NCBI GenBank assembly: GCA_036652735.1 | Contig: JAVVVI010000001.1 | Span: forward strand, 84,411 to 148,410 | From: JAGOGN01 sp036652735 | GTDB taxonomy: Bacteria; Bacillota; Clostridia; Lachnospirales; Lachnospiraceae | Direction: 5' to 3' | Length of the DNA: 64,000 nt | Shown here: positions 8,714 through 18,598 of the stretch, in pieces | Numbering within the stretch: the first letter of the stretch is position 1 | Layout: each line of letters starts with the position of its first letter | Notes under the pieces: model-generated | Databases searched by the model: none | What the model was told of the DNA's origin: nothing | What the model saw: the letters and a program-made list of their open reading frames with translations, nothing else | Position numbers and translations under genes: made by a program

Positions 8714-10468
8714 ATGAATCGCGAATGGTCACTGGATCTCCTGTATAAGGGCTATGATGATGAAAAATTTTTAAACGACTATAATTCTCTTGATGAAAAA
8801 AACAACCAACTTCATGAACTTGTTTTGAAGCTCCCTACTCTTACAGAAGAGGACGCAATTTTAAGTATTCTGGATTCTCTTGAACAATCCCGTTTACTAT
8901 ATGGTAACTTAAATAATTATATTATGCTTCGTCAGACAACTGATACAACCAACCCTGAGACCACAAGCCTTTTAGGGCAGCTTACCAAGAAGATGTCTGA
9001 GATTTCTAAAGATGAAGTTGTAATAAATAAATACATTGCCAACTGCACCTCCCTTGATTCTTTAATTGATACAAATGAAAAATGTAAAACTTATGAATTT
9101 TTCCTTCGTACCATACGCAAAGACTGCTCTCACCTTCTCTCTGATGATGTCGAAGAGATGATTGCAAAAATGAATCTTACCGGTGGTGGGTCCTGGGCCT
9201 CTTTATATGATTATCTTACCTCTACTCTTTCGGTTGATTATGATGGTAAGACACTGACCCTGTCTGATGTTCGTAATTTAGCCTACAGCAGCGACCCGGA
9301 TGTTCGTAAAGCTGCCTATCAGGCAGAACTTGCCGGTTATGAAAAAATTAAAGATCCCATTGCTTTTTCTCTAAATAACATAAAAAAACAGGTAACCATG
9401 CTCTCCCAGGCACGGGGTTATGATTCTCCTCTGTCTATGGCACTGGAACAGTCACGCATGCAGAAGGAAACCTTAGATGCTCTTTGGAGTGCCTGTCGTA
9501 ACTATCTTCCAAAGTTCCATTCCTATTTAAGAAGAAAAGCCGAACTTCTGGGACATAAAAATGGTCTGCCATGGTATGATTTATTTGCACCAATGGGAGA
9601 AAGTCATGGAAGCTTTACCGCTGAAGAAGCAAAAGATTATTTAATCTCCCACTTTCGTAGTTTTTCTCCCGATATGGCTGCTATGATGACGGAAGCGTTT
9701 GATCATTCCTGGATTGATTTTTATCCTCATGCCGGTAAGGTTGGCGGTGCTTTCTGTGATAACCTTAGTTCCTGCAAGGAAAGCCGCGTACTTACAAACT
9801 TTGATGGTTCCTTAAGTTCCATTTGCACCCTTGCACATGAGCTTGGTCATGCCTACCACGGTATGCACATACAGGAACATGCACCATTAAACTGGGATTA
9901 TACCATGCCGGTAGCGGAAACTGCTTCTACCTTTAATGAAAATGTGATTATGAACTTTGCAATTGATGAAGCCACCGGAGATGAAAAACTGGCATTGATT
10001 GAAAGTCAGCTGCAGGATGAAACACAAACCATCTGCGACATTTATTCCAGATTTTTATTTGAACAGACCGTATTTGAACGTAGCAAAGACGAATTTTTAT
10101 TCCCTGATCAATTAAAAGAAATTATGCTGAATGCACAAAAAGAAGCTTTTGGTGATGGACTGGATCCGAATTACATGCATCCATTTATGTGGGCATGTAA
10201 AGGTCATTATTACTCGGAAGGGTTAAGTTATTATAACTTCCCTTATGCCTTTGGTAACTTATTTTCAAAGGGGCTTTATGCCATGTATAAAAAAGAAGGT
10301 TCCTCCTTTGTACCAAAATATCAGGCTCTGCTTTATGCCACAACCACCAATACAGTTGAAGATGTTGCTGCAATGGCAGGTGTTGATTTAACAAAACCTG
10401 ACTTCTGGGAGAACAGTTTAAAACTCATCTCAGAAAACATTGATAAATTCCTTGCGTTAACTAAATAA
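8714..10468 (+). CDS. pepF: Oligoendopeptidase F (M3 family)
   Basis: Zinc metallopeptidase of M3B that cleaves short oligopeptides in the cytoplasm. It is 584 aa and has no signal peptide. The zinc-binding HELGHAYHG starts at about residue 375, followed by the third-ligand region ETASTFNE. The family's helical N-terminal lobe precedes it. The start ATG 8714 has AAAGG at a longer than usual spacing (about 9 nt). Its stop lies inside the 3' end of the convergent histidine kinase gene (12 bp overlap) and there is no terminator between them. Confidence 0.95.
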   Translation: MNREWSLDLLYKGYDDEKFLNDYNSLDEKNNQLHELVLKLPTLTEEDAILSILDSLEQSRLLYGNLNNYIMLRQTTDTTNPETTSLLGQLTKKMSEISKDEVVINKYIANCTSLDSLIDTNEKCKTYEFFLRTIRKDCSHLLSDDVEEMIAKMNLTGGGSWASLYDYLTSTLSVDYDGKTLTLSDVRNLAYSSDPDVRKAAYQAELAGYEKIKDPIAFSLNNIKKQVTMLSQARGYDSPLSMALEQSRMQKETLDALWSACRNYLPKFHSYLRRKAELLGHKNGLPWYDLFAPMGESHGSFTAEEAKDYLISHFRSFSPDMAAMMTEAFDHSWIDFYPHAGKVGGAFCDNLSSCKESRVLTNFDGSLSSICTLAHELGHAYHGMHIQEHAPLNWDYTMPVAETASTFNENVIMNFAIDEATGDEKLALIESQLQDETQTICDIYSRFLFEQTVFERSKDEFLFPDQLKEIMLNAQKEAFGDGLDPNYMHPFMWACKGHYYSEGLSYYNFPYAFGNLFSKGLYAMYKKEGSSFVPKYQALLYATTTNTVEDVAAMAGVDLTKPDFWENSLKLISENIDKFLALTK

Positions 10469-12061
10469 AATTGGTAACAGAATCTCAAATTCTGTATGCA
10501 GGCCCCTGCGTGGTTCATTCAATAACCGGATTGTTCCACCATGGGCCTCAACAATTTTTTTTGCAATGGCAAGTCCTAGACCAGAACCCTGTCGATTTGT
10601 CCTAGACTCATCTCCTACCGTAAATGGTTCAAAAAGACCTTTAAAAAGTTCTTTTCCAATGCCGCTTCCATTATCTCCCATTTGTATGGATACGTACTCT
10701 CCTATTTGTTCCATCCGAACATCTATTTGTGTTCCCTGTGGCGTATGTTTCATGGTATTTCCTATAATGTTTTCAAATACATGTTTCAATTGCACTACAT
10801 CAAGTCGGCAGCTAATCTCTTCTTCCGGTACATCAACCTGAAGTTCAAATCCTGCATCCATGATTTCATCATATTTATTCGCTAAATAAGCTCTCATATA
10901 TTCACAAATATTTTTCTCCACGAAATGAAGTTGAAACTCCGGATGTTCCAGTTTATTATAGTCATAAAATGCATTAATCTGTTCTGTAAGTCCCTGAGAC
11001 TTCTGATAAATTGTATCCAAATAGTTTCCAACTGCTTTCTCCGGCACTAAACCATCTTTGATTGCTTTTGCATATCCTTGAATAACAGTAACCGGCGTCT
11101 TGAGATCATGGGAAATATCTGCAAGAATTTTCCTCTTTTCCTTCTCAAGAATTCTTTTTTCCTCTTCTGTGTTCTTTAAGATCTCTATCATTCGATTATA
11201 GCTTTCACAAATCTCCATAAATTCCCGGGGACCTTTATAGGAAAAAATTAGATTCCGTTCTCCTTTTGCCAATGCATTCATTGCCTTTTGCAAAATATCC
11301 AAAGGTTGTTTTATCTTCCGATTCATCCAATATACAAAGAATAATGTCATCAATATATAGCAGACAAGAAAGGTTGGCAGCAAAAAGGCAAGCACCTGTG
11401 CTCCTCTGTTAATTGCCGCAGCATCCGGTTTTTTTGTGAAAATAAGCAGCATCCGCTGCTCTCTTTCCTTATTCTTAAAGCTATATTTTTCTACATCATA
11501 TTCCTCATTATAAGATCCGGCTAAAAATTCAAACTCCCTTCTGGTATAGGATTTTCGTCTCTGTCCATAACTACTCTCGAGAATGGTTCTGTTTTTATCT
11601 AAAATCACATATCCTATATTCCTTTTTTCATCTGCTTCCGAATAATTCACATACTGAATCATGGTAATGGGATTTCCCGTTTTATCTTTATAGTCTGTGA
11701 TTTCCACATAGGCATCATCACTGTAATTGCGAATGCACTCCAGCTCGCCCCGGGTATAAGCGCCTTCTTCTTCTCCGTCCCTGCTGCTATATACCACTTC
11801 TCTGCTTCCATTCAGAACCTGAAAATATCCGCTTTCACCCAGTTCCCCACCTGCTTTCAGCTCTTCGTATTTTTCCTCTTCCAGCTGTTCTCTGCTCTGA
11901 ATTAACCGGTTAATTCTTGGCGAATGATAAGCCTGATAGGAGAAATAGAGAAAAGAATAGCACACAAAAATAATCATTGCCACAGTTGACAATGTAAAAA
12001 ACACATAATTTTTTATTAATAATGTCAAAAAACTTCCCTGACGAATTTTACTGTTTTTCAA
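10457..12061 (-). CDS. Sensor histidine kinase
   Basis: 534 aa membrane kinase. TM1 is at about 14-37, followed by an extracytoplasmic sensor region of about 180 aa, TM2 at about 222-248 (VLAFLLPTFLVCYILM) and a HAMP linker. The H-box is DISHDLKTPVTV near 315, the N-box FENIIGNTMKHT and the G-box GDNGSGIG. It starts inside the 3' end of the response regulator gene (14 bp overlap), so the two are translationally coupled. The signal is unknown. The regulator and kinase follow dapF-dapL with only 45 bp and no terminator, so they may share that promoter. The 3' end overlaps convergent pepF by 12 bp. Confidence 0.93.
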   Translation of the reverse strand: MKNSKIRQGSFLTLLIKNYVFFTLSTVAMIIFVCYSFLYFSYQAYHSPRINRLIQSREQLEEEKYEELKAGGELGESGYFQVLNGSREVVYSSRDGEEEGAYTRGELECIRNYSDDAYVEITDYKDKTGNPITMIQYVNYSEADEKRNIGYVILDKNRTILESSYGQRRKSYTRREFEFLAGSYNEEYDVEKYSFKNKEREQRMLLIFTKKPDAAAINRGAQVLAFLLPTFLVCYILMTLFFVYWMNRKIKQPLDILQKAMNALAKGERNLIFSYKGPREFMEICESYNRMIEILKNTEEEKRILEKEKRKILADISHDLKTPVTVIQGYAKAIKDGLVPEKAVGNYLDTIYQKSQGLTEQINAFYDYNKLEHPEFQLHFVEKNICEYMRAYLANKYDEIMDAGFELQVDVPEEEISCRLDVVQLKHVFENIIGNTMKHTPQGTQIDVRMEQIGEYVSIQMGDNGSGIGKELFKGLFEPFTVGDESRTNRQGSGLGLAIAKKIVEAHGGTIRLLNEPRRGLHTEFEILLPILFS

Positions 12062-12743
12062 ACTTATATCCCACTCCTCTGATTGTCTTTAAATATCTGG
12101 GATTTTTACTGTCATCTTCAATCTTGTCTCTTAGCTTTGACATATGCACCATCAATGTATTTTCATCGCTTTCAAAAAATGCACCGTTAATATTTTCATA
12201 AATCTGCGCCTTTGTATAGACCCGGCCCGGAGATTCCATCAGAAACACCAATATCTTATATTCCATTGGTGTCAGCATAACTTCTTTTCCATTTTTTTTG
12301 AGAATAAAGCTGGCTGTATCTAATTCCAGCTCACCTTCCTGCATCTTCATCTTTTTTTCTGTCACTTGAGGGCCTGTGCTGTAAACCCGTCTCAGATTTG
12401 CATTTATTCTTGCAATAATTTCCAATGGATTGAATGGCTTGGTCAGGTAATCATCCGCCCCTATATTCAATCCGATAATCTTGTCGCTGTCCTCACTTTT
12501 AGCAGACAGAATTATAATCGGGATATTGCTGACTTCCCGAATTTTTTTGGTTAACTCATACCCATTCATTCGAGGCATCATAAGATCTAATACCGCTAAA
12601 TCAACCTTGGTTTTTTTCAGCATTAACAGGGCATCTACACCATTGGAAGCTGTAACTACCTGGAACCCCTCGTTTTTCATATAGAGCTTAAGCAATTCTA
12701 CTATATCCTCATCATCTTCAGCAACTAAAATTTTATATGTCAA
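12048..12743 (-). CDS. OmpR/PhoB-family response regulator
   Basis: 231 aa. The receiver domain has the acidic pair DDED and the phosphoacceptor aspartate in AVLDLMMPRMNGYEL (about residue 53), with the switch lysine in LTKPF. The C-terminal winged helix (about 135-228) ends in the typical LKTIRGVGYKFEKQ. There is no ATG; translation appears to start at a TTG (12743) placed 5 nt after a strong AGGAGGG. It is coupled to the histidine kinase and lies 45 bp downstream of dapL. VanR-like overall, but target genes cannot be named. Confidence 0.94.
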   Translation of the reverse strand: MTYKILVAEDDEDIVELLKLYMKNEGFQVVTASNGVDALLMLKKTKVDLAVLDLMMPRMNGYELTKKIREVSNIPIIILSAKSEDSDKIIGLNIGADDYLTKPFNPLEIIARINANLRRVYSTGPQVTEKKMKMQEGELELDTASFILKKNGKEVMLTPMEYKILVFLMESPGRVYTKAQIYENINGAFFESDENTLMVHMSKLRDKIEDDSKNPRYLKTIRGVGYKFEKQ

Positions 12744-12788
12744 AAGTTACCCTCCTTACTTGCTCTAGTTCCTTCGCTTCCACAAATT

Positions 12789-14003
12789 CTAGATTTTTTG
12801 AATCCGTTCAATCGCCTGTGCAGTGGCTTGGTATGTTCCAAAACCTGTCAATCGGAAATAGCCTTCCCCGCTTGGTCCAAAACCGGAACCCGGTGTTCCT
12901 ACCACATTTGCCTCTTCCAATAAATAGTCAAAAAATTCCCATGAGGTCATGCCCTTTGGTGTCTTCATCCACACATAAGGTGCATTCACGCCACCAAATG
13001 CGGTATACCCTGCCTCTTTTAATCCCGTATAGATTTTATGGGCGTTCTTCATATAGCTTGCAACCTGGGCATCCAGTTGTTCCTTTCCTTCCGGTGAAAA
13101 AACCGCTTCTCCTGCACGCTGGGTAATATAAGGAGCTCCATTGAATTTTGTACCATGTCTTCTTGCCCATAGGCTGTGTAATGGAACACTCTCCCGAATC
13201 AAGGTCTTTGGAACCACGGTATATCCTAGTCTTACCCCGGTAAATCCCGCCCTTTTGGAAAAACTGTTTAATTCTATGGCACAGGTCTCTGCCCCCTGAC
13301 ATTCATAGATGGAATGCGGTATCATTTCCTCTGAAATATAACTCTCATAAGCTGCATCATATAAAATGACCGCCCCCACTTCATTGGCATAATCTACCCA
13401 AACCTGGAGCTGGTCCTTTGTAAGGGTGGTTCCCGTTGGATTGTTTGGCATACAAAGATAGATCAGATCCGGTGTTTCTTTCGGTAATTCCGGTACAAAT
13501 CCGTTCTCCATAATACAAGGCATATAAATCACATCACTCCACATACCCGTTTGTTCATTAAAGGTGCCACATCTTCCCGCCATAACATTTGAGTCTAAAT
13601 ATACGGGATAGACCGGATCACACAGTGCGATTTTTACATCTTTGGCAAAAATCTCCTGTATATTTCCGGCATCGCATTTTGCACCATCTGATATAAAGAT
13701 TTCCTCCGCCGCAATCTTGCAGCCCCTGGCTTTATAATGATGTTCTACAATTGCATTTCTTAAAAATTCATATCCAAGATCCGGTCCATATCCGTGAAAA
13801 CTGTCCGCTATTCCCATTTCATCCACGGCCCCATGCATTGCTTTTAAAATTGCAGGAGCTAATGGCTGCGTCACATCCCCAATTCCCAGTCGAATGATTT
13901 CTTTTTCCGGGTGCGTCTCTGAATACTGGTTGATTTTTTTCGCAATTGTGCTAAATAGATAACTTCCCGGTAACTTTAAGTAACTATCATTTATATGAAT
14001 CAT
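12789..14003 (-). CDS. dapL: LL-diaminopimelate aminotransferase
   Basis: Converts tetrahydrodipicolinate directly to LL-diaminopimelate with glutamate as amino donor, bypassing the succinylase/acetylase and dehydrogenase branches. It is 404 aa, a PLP fold-type I enzyme: the start region RLGIGDVTQPLAPAI is DapL-specific, followed by NPTGT, YDAAYE and the PLP lysine in SFSKRAGFTG. The ATG at 14003 follows GAGGAAAAG; the frame is open to 14060 but that part overlaps dapF. It lies 25 bp after dapF. Together with dapA, dapB and dapF it completes the route to meso-diaminopimelate from aspartate semialdehyde. Confidence 0.96.
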   Translation of the reverse strand: MIHINDSYLKLPGSYLFSTIAKKINQYSETHPEKEIIRLGIGDVTQPLAPAILKAMHGAVDEMGIADSFHGYGPDLGYEFLRNAIVEHHYKARGCKIAAEEIFISDGAKCDAGNIQEIFAKDVKIALCDPVYPVYLDSNVMAGRCGTFNEQTGMWSDVIYMPCIMENGFVPELPKETPDLIYLCMPNNPTGTTLTKDQLQVWVDYANEVGAVILYDAAYESYISEEMIPHSIYECQGAETCAIELNSFSKRAGFTGVRLGYTVVPKTLIRESVPLHSLWARRHGTKFNGAPYITQRAGEAVFSPEGKEQLDAQVASYMKNAHKIYTGLKEAGYTAFGGVNAPYVWMKTPKGMTSWEFFDYLLEEANVVGTPGSGFGPSGEGYFRLTGFGTYQATAQAIERIQKI

Positions 14004-14028
14004 ATCTTTTCCTCTTTTCCACTTTTCC

Positions 14029-14880
14029 TTATTTGATACCATCTGGAAGCTGAATCTCACCCTGATAAACCTGTGTTGCAGTTCCGGTCATATAGACACA
14101 AGCTTTTTGTTGGTCCCATTCAATCTCCAGGCTGCCGCCATTTAATTCTACTGTAACTTTGTTTTCTGTAAGTCCATTACGAATTGCCGCAACTGCTACA
14201 GCACAGGCACCTGTTCCACATGCCATTGTCTCACCGCTGCCTCTTTCCCATACCCGCATACGAAGTGTAGCCGCGTCAATTCGATTCACAATCTCTGTAT
14301 TGATTCGATTTGGAAAACGGGGATGATGTTCAAACAATGGTCCAACCACTTCCAGGGGAACCTTTTTTATATCCTCTTCCATAAAAACAACGCAATGAGG
14401 ATTGCCCATGGATACACACGTTACCAGAATCTCATTCCCATCTACCAGAAGATTCTGCTTTACCACTTCTTCTGTATCTGAGAGAACCGGAATCTCCTTC
14501 GCCGTAAAATTCGGAGTTCCCATATTAACGCGAACCGCCTGAACCTTCCCATTTTCTATCTTAAGAGATAACTCCTTAATTCCACCAAGTGTCTCTATTG
14601 TGAGTTCCTTTTTCTTCGTCATTCCCGCGTCGTATACATATTTTCCAACACAACGGATTCCATTACCACACATTTCACCTCTGGACCCGTCTGCATTATA
14701 CATTTCCATTTCAAAATCAGCTATTTTCGATGGTTGAATCAAAATCAGGCCATCTGAACCAATCCCCTTGTGACGGTCGCTGACAAACTTTGCAACCTCA
14801 CCCGGATTCTCTACTGTCTCCGTAAAACAATTTACATATACATAATCATTCCCGATGCCGTGCATTTTTGTAAACTTCAT
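14029..14880 (-). CDS. dapF: Diaminopimelate epimerase
   Basis: Interconverts LL- and meso-diaminopimelate by a two-cysteine, cofactor-free mechanism. It is 283 aa. Both catalytic cysteines are visible: MCGNGIRCVG (first half) and ACGTGACAVAV (second half). The N-terminal KMHGIGNDYVYV is the family start, so the ATG at 14880 is secure, with AAGGAGGG 5 nt upstream. It is the first gene of a run with dapL and, without an obvious break, the two-component pair. Confidence 0.97.
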   Translation of the reverse strand: MKFTKMHGIGNDYVYVNCFTETVENPGEVAKFVSDRHKGIGSDGLILIQPSKIADFEMEMYNADGSRGEMCGNGIRCVGKYVYDAGMTKKKELTIETLGGIKELSLKIENGKVQAVRVNMGTPNFTAKEIPVLSDTEEVVKQNLLVDGNEILVTCVSMGNPHCVVFMEEDIKKVPLEVVGPLFEHHPRFPNRINTEIVNRIDAATLRMRVWERGSGETMACGTGACAVAVAAIRNGLTENKVTVELNGGSLEIEWDQQKACVYMTGTATQVYQGEIQLPDGIK

Positions 14881-14906
14881 AATTGCCCTCCTTGTCCTTC
14901 CCTCTA

Positions 14907-14935
14907 ATTATATAAATTATTGAATGGTTTAGCAA
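14907..14935 (-). promoter_or_regulatory. Promoter for dapF-dapL
   Basis: On the minus strand TTGCTA (14930-14935), 17-bp spacer and perfect TATAAT (14907-14912), about 27 bp before the dapF start, leaving a very short leader with no room for a riboswitch. Confidence 0.75.
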
Positions 14936-14999
14936 GTCCTTTGATCCCAGATTGCAAATATATTTTCTATTTTTTTTGTGATTAATTGTGTTTTTCTAT

Positions 15000-15028
15000 T
15001 TGACAATAGCCTGCTTCTTTGCTAAAAT
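15000..15028 (+). promoter_or_regulatory. Promoter for guaB
   Basis: Consensus TTGACA (15000-15005), 17-bp spacer, TAAAAT (15023-15028). The leader of about 40 nt is too short for a purine riboswitch. Confidence 0.75.
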
Positions 15029-15075
15029 TAGAAATTAGCATATATAATTATCAATCGAAGAAAGGAATTGAGAAA

Positions 15076-16527
15076 ATGGGTAAAATTATCGGCGAAGGAA
15101 TTACATTTGATGATGTATTATTGGTTCCTGGTTATTCAGAAGTAACACCAAATTTAATTGATTTATCTACACATTTAACCAAGAAAATCAAATTGAACAT
15201 TCCAATGATGAGTGCCGGAATGGACACTGTTACAGAGCATCGAATGGCAATTGCCATGGCAAGACAGGGTGGTATTGGGATTATTCATAAGAATATGTCC
15301 GTGGAAGCACAGGCAGACGAGGTTGACAAAGTAAAACGTTCTGAAAACGGAGTCATTACCGATCCTTTCTCTCTTTCAGCAGAACATACTTTGCAGGATG
15401 CAGATGATCTCATGGCAAAATATCGTATCTCCGGTGTTCCTATTACAGAAAATGGAATCCTGGTGGGTATCATTACCAACCGTGACTTAAAATTCGAAGA
15501 AGATTTTACAAAGAAAATCAAAGAATCTATGACCTCTGAAGGTCTGGTTACTGCAAAGGAAGGAATTACCCTGGAAGAGGCAAAAAAGATTCTGGCCAAG
15601 GCAAGAAAAGAAAAACTTCCAATTGTTGATGATCAATTCCACTTAAAAGGACTTATCACAATTAAAGACATAGAAAAGCAAATAAAATATCCACTTTCTG
15701 CAAAAGACGATCAGGGACGACTTCTCTGTGGTGCTGCTGTAGGTATTACTTCTAACATGATGGAGCGTATTCAAGCCCTTTATGAGGCCAAAGTAGATGC
15801 CGTTGTTCTAGACTCCGCGCATGGTCATTCTTCCAATATTCTGAATGCCGTAGCCAAGATTAAAGCTACTTTCCCTGATCTGCAGGTAATTGCCGGCAAC
15901 ATTGCTACCGGTGCTGCTACAAAGGCTCTCATTGAGGCCGGTGCAGATGCAGTTAAGGTTGGAATTGGTCCAGGATCTATCTGCACCACCAGAGTCGTAG
16001 CCGGAATTGGTGTACCTCAGATAACCGCGATTATGGATTGTTATTCCGTTGCCAAAGAATATGGAATCCCGGTAATTGCAGATGGTGGAATTAAATATTC
16101 CGGAGATATGACCAAAGCACTTGCTGCCGGTGGTGATGTTTGCATGATGGGCAGTATGTTTGCCGGTTGTGACGAAAGTCCCGGAGAATTTGAATTATAC
16201 CAGGGAAGAAAATACAAAGTGTATCGTGGCATGGGTTCTATTGCCGCAATGGAAAATGGTAGTAAAGACCGTTACTTCCAATCCGATGCCAAGAAATTAG
16301 TTCCTGAAGGTGTAGAAGGACGTGTTGCGTACAAGGGCACCGCTGAGGATACGATTTTCCAGTTAATTGGTGGCATCCGTTCCGGAATGGGCTACTGTGG
16401 TACAAAAACCATACCGGATCTTCAGTCCAAGGGTCAGTTTGTTAAGATTTCAGCAGCATCTCTGAAAGAAAGTCATCCCCACGACATTCACATTACAAAG
16501 GAAGCTCCAAACTATAGTATGGAATAA
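15076..16527 (+). CDS. guaB: IMP dehydrogenase
   Basis: NAD-dependent oxidation of IMP to XMP, the committed step to GMP. It is 483 aa. The N-terminal TFDDVLLVP motif is followed by paired CBS domains (about 95-205), then the TIM barrel with the catalytic cysteine loop GPGSICTTRVVAG and the MGSMFAG flap region. The ATG at 15076 follows AAAGGAATTGAG; an in-frame upstream ATG at 15019 overlaps the promoter -10 and is rejected. It has its own promoter and terminator. No guanine riboswitch is present. Confidence 0.97.
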   Translation: MGKIIGEGITFDDVLLVPGYSEVTPNLIDLSTHLTKKIKLNIPMMSAGMDTVTEHRMAIAMARQGGIGIIHKNMSVEAQADEVDKVKRSENGVITDPFSLSAEHTLQDADDLMAKYRISGVPITENGILVGIITNRDLKFEEDFTKKIKESMTSEGLVTAKEGITLEEAKKILAKARKEKLPIVDDQFHLKGLITIKDIEKQIKYPLSAKDDQGRLLCGAAVGITSNMMERIQALYEAKVDAVVLDSAHGHSSNILNAVAKIKATFPDLQVIAGNIATGAATKALIEAGADAVKVGIGPGSICTTRVVAGIGVPQITAIMDCYSVAKEYGIPVIADGGIKYSGDMTKALAAGGDVCMMGSMFAGCDESPGEFELYQGRKYKVYRGMGSIAAMENGSKDRYFQSDAKKLVPEGVEGRVAYKGTAEDTIFQLIGGIRSGMGYCGTKTIPDLQSKGQFVKISAASLKESHPHDIHITKEAPNYSME

Positions 16528-16546
16528 CTGCTTTTTCCTTAAAAAA

Positions 16547-16575
16547 GGCTCGATTCACATGGAATCGAGTCTTTT
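16547..16575. terminator. Bidirectional terminator between guaB and the S9 peptidase
   Basis: A 10-bp stem (GGCTCGATTC at 16547-16556, GAATCGAGTC at 16562-16571) is flanked by a T-run on the right and an A-run on the left, so it can stop transcription from both convergent genes. Confidence 0.85.
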
Positions 16576-16586
16576 CTTCTGTCCTG

Positions 16587-18590
16587 TTATCTTTTAAGGA
16601 ACTTATCCATCCAATTTCCAATCTCTGTCAATCTCTTTACTCTGTGCCTTGGTTTACCGGAGCGTGAAAGTTCATGATTCTCGCCCTTAAAATAACACAT
16701 ACGGACTAAGTTTCCCTGATCTGCCAAAGCAGTATAGAACTGCATTCCCTGTTCCATTGGACAACGATAATCTTCATTGGAGTGAATAAATAAAAGTGGA
16801 GTGGTAACGTTTTGGGCATATTTCAATGGGGAATGTTCCCACATCTTTTCCATATTCTCATAAATATCTCCACCGGTTTGATCCGCTGCGAACAAAGGAC
16901 CTATGTCCGACACTCCTGAGAACGAAATCCAATTGGAAATACTTCTCTGCGTAGCTGCTGCCGCAAATCGTTCCGTATGTCCTACGATCCAGTTGGTCAT
17001 AAACCCACCGTAAGAACCCCCTGTTACCCCTACACGTTTTTTATCAATTTGAGGATAGCGTTCCAACACAGCATCCGTAAAGTCCATAATATTGTCATAA
17101 TCAATGGTGCCATATTTTCCTCTAATATCTCCAAACTCATTGCCTCTGCCATCGGATCCCGTTGGATTGCAAAAGAATACAAAATATCCCTGGTTTGCCC
17201 ATACCTGCATCTCGTGGTAGAACACTTCTCCATACACCGTCTTTGGTCCTCCATGAATGTCAAGAATCGCCGGATAGGTATGATCTTCCTTATAGTCCAT
17301 CGGTTTTAAAATCCAACCATCGATGTCCGTTCCCTGGGATACGATGTTGATTTTCTCAGGAACTGCCACGTATTTCTCCTTTAATGCATCTTCATTAAGA
17401 TGGGTAAGCTGTGTTACAGTTCCGGCTGCATCTACCTTATAGAGTTCCTGAAGCTTCTGCTGCAACATTCCAACAAAGAGAATCTCTTCATTTTCCTTTG
17501 ATATTGCAAGACAATCAATGCTTCCCTCTTCTGTGAGAACCGGTGCTGCCACTCCTGCCTTGTCCAAAGAATAGATATGGGAAGAATTTCTTCGTGTTGT
17601 AATAAAGTAAAGGTTCCTGCATCCTTCGTCCATGGCAGTTCCTCCACCCATACGGCAGTCGCTTCCAACGGAAGAGCCAACTGCTTCTTCATATGCAAGA
17701 AAAAGAGTGATTTCCCCTGTTTCGATATCCACTTTGTAGAATTTAGGATTCTCATTTAACCCAAATACACCTTGGGTACTGGCAAGCATATAAAGTTCAC
17801 CATCAAAGCTTTGCAATGCTTCTATGCTATATTCTCCATTTTCGTATAAACATTTTGTTGTATCTTCTTTAAAATCATACTCATATAATTCCGGATGCCT
17901 TGGCATCTTGCACTGATAACAACTTCCTGTATAATATACCTTATCTCCAATGATCGCATAACGCTCTCTGTCAAAAAGTGGTTCTGTAATTCTCTTTGCT
18001 TCCAACGTCTGAACATCTACAATAAAAAGTGCATTTCTTTTCTTATTCTTAAATCCACCGCCATTAAACCAAAATGGGGTCTCATCCAGTACTTCGTAAT
18101 CATTTTCTTCTTCGTAAACTTTCTGTACGTCCTTCTTTTCGCAATCTGTCATTTTGTAATAATCCGGATAGTTTGCATCAATGGTTGCAGATGCGAGATA
18201 CTTGCTTCCCTGAATCTTCTCAAGATGCTCTATGGCAAAAGGAAAGGTGAATGCAGGTGTTGCTTCACCTCCATGAATATCAATACGGTAATAGGCCGTA
18301 AACTGTTCCTTCTCTTTTTCTCTCTTTTTCTCTTTTTCCGAGCGGATGGCCGCAAATAGAATGTGGGTATCATCTTCCCAGAAAAATCCCCGTTCTTTTC
18401 CAAGTGCGGTAAGCTGTCTGGTTTGCCCATTTTCATAAACCCAGATATTTCCTTCATAACTGTTCTCTTCTTCATTGGAATACGTCACAATATAAGCTGC
18501 TGCCTTACCATTTGGTGCATAGGCTACATCGGATACATATTTGTAATTTAAAAAATCTTTTAATTCTAATTTTTCCATAAAGTCCACCAT
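16587..18590 (-). CDS. S9-family serine peptidase (prolyl oligopeptidase / acylaminoacyl peptidase type)
   Basis: 667 aa. A beta-propeller-like N-terminal half (about 1-400) is followed by a C-terminal alpha/beta hydrolase with the nucleophile in GGSYGGFMTNW, the aspartate in HSNEDYRCP and the histidine in GENHELSRSG. There is no signal peptide, so it is cytoplasmic and acts on short peptides. Two starts are possible: ATG 18590 with GGAAGG close upstream, or ATG 18578 after GGTGG. It begins 8 bp after hemW and is probably co-transcribed with lepA and hemW; the functional link is not evident. Confidence 0.9.
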   Translation of the reverse strand: MVDFMEKLELKDFLNYKYVSDVAYAPNGKAAAYIVTYSNEEENSYEGNIWVYENGQTRQLTALGKERGFFWEDDTHILFAAIRSEKEKKREKEKEQFTAYYRIDIHGGEATPAFTFPFAIEHLEKIQGSKYLASATIDANYPDYYKMTDCEKKDVQKVYEEENDYEVLDETPFWFNGGGFKNKKRNALFIVDVQTLEAKRITEPLFDRERYAIIGDKVYYTGSCYQCKMPRHPELYEYDFKEDTTKCLYENGEYSIEALQSFDGELYMLASTQGVFGLNENPKFYKVDIETGEITLFLAYEEAVGSSVGSDCRMGGGTAMDEGCRNLYFITTRRNSSHIYSLDKAGVAAPVLTEEGSIDCLAISKENEEILFVGMLQQKLQELYKVDAAGTVTQLTHLNEDALKEKYVAVPEKINIVSQGTDIDGWILKPMDYKEDHTYPAILDIHGGPKTVYGEVFYHEMQVWANQGYFVFFCNPTGSDGRGNEFGDIRGKYGTIDYDNIMDFTDAVLERYPQIDKKRVGVTGGSYGGFMTNWIVGHTERFAAAATQRSISNWISFSGVSDIGPLFAADQTGGDIYENMEKMWEHSPLKYAQNVTTPLLFIHSNEDYRCPMEQGMQFYTALADQGNLVRMCYFKGENHELSRSGKPRHRVKRLTEIGNWMDKFLKR

Positions 18591-18598
18591 TTTCCTTC

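Noticed and set aside
15029..15075. Guanine riboswitch before guaB
   Set aside because: The leader is under 50 nt and has no purine-aptamer core.
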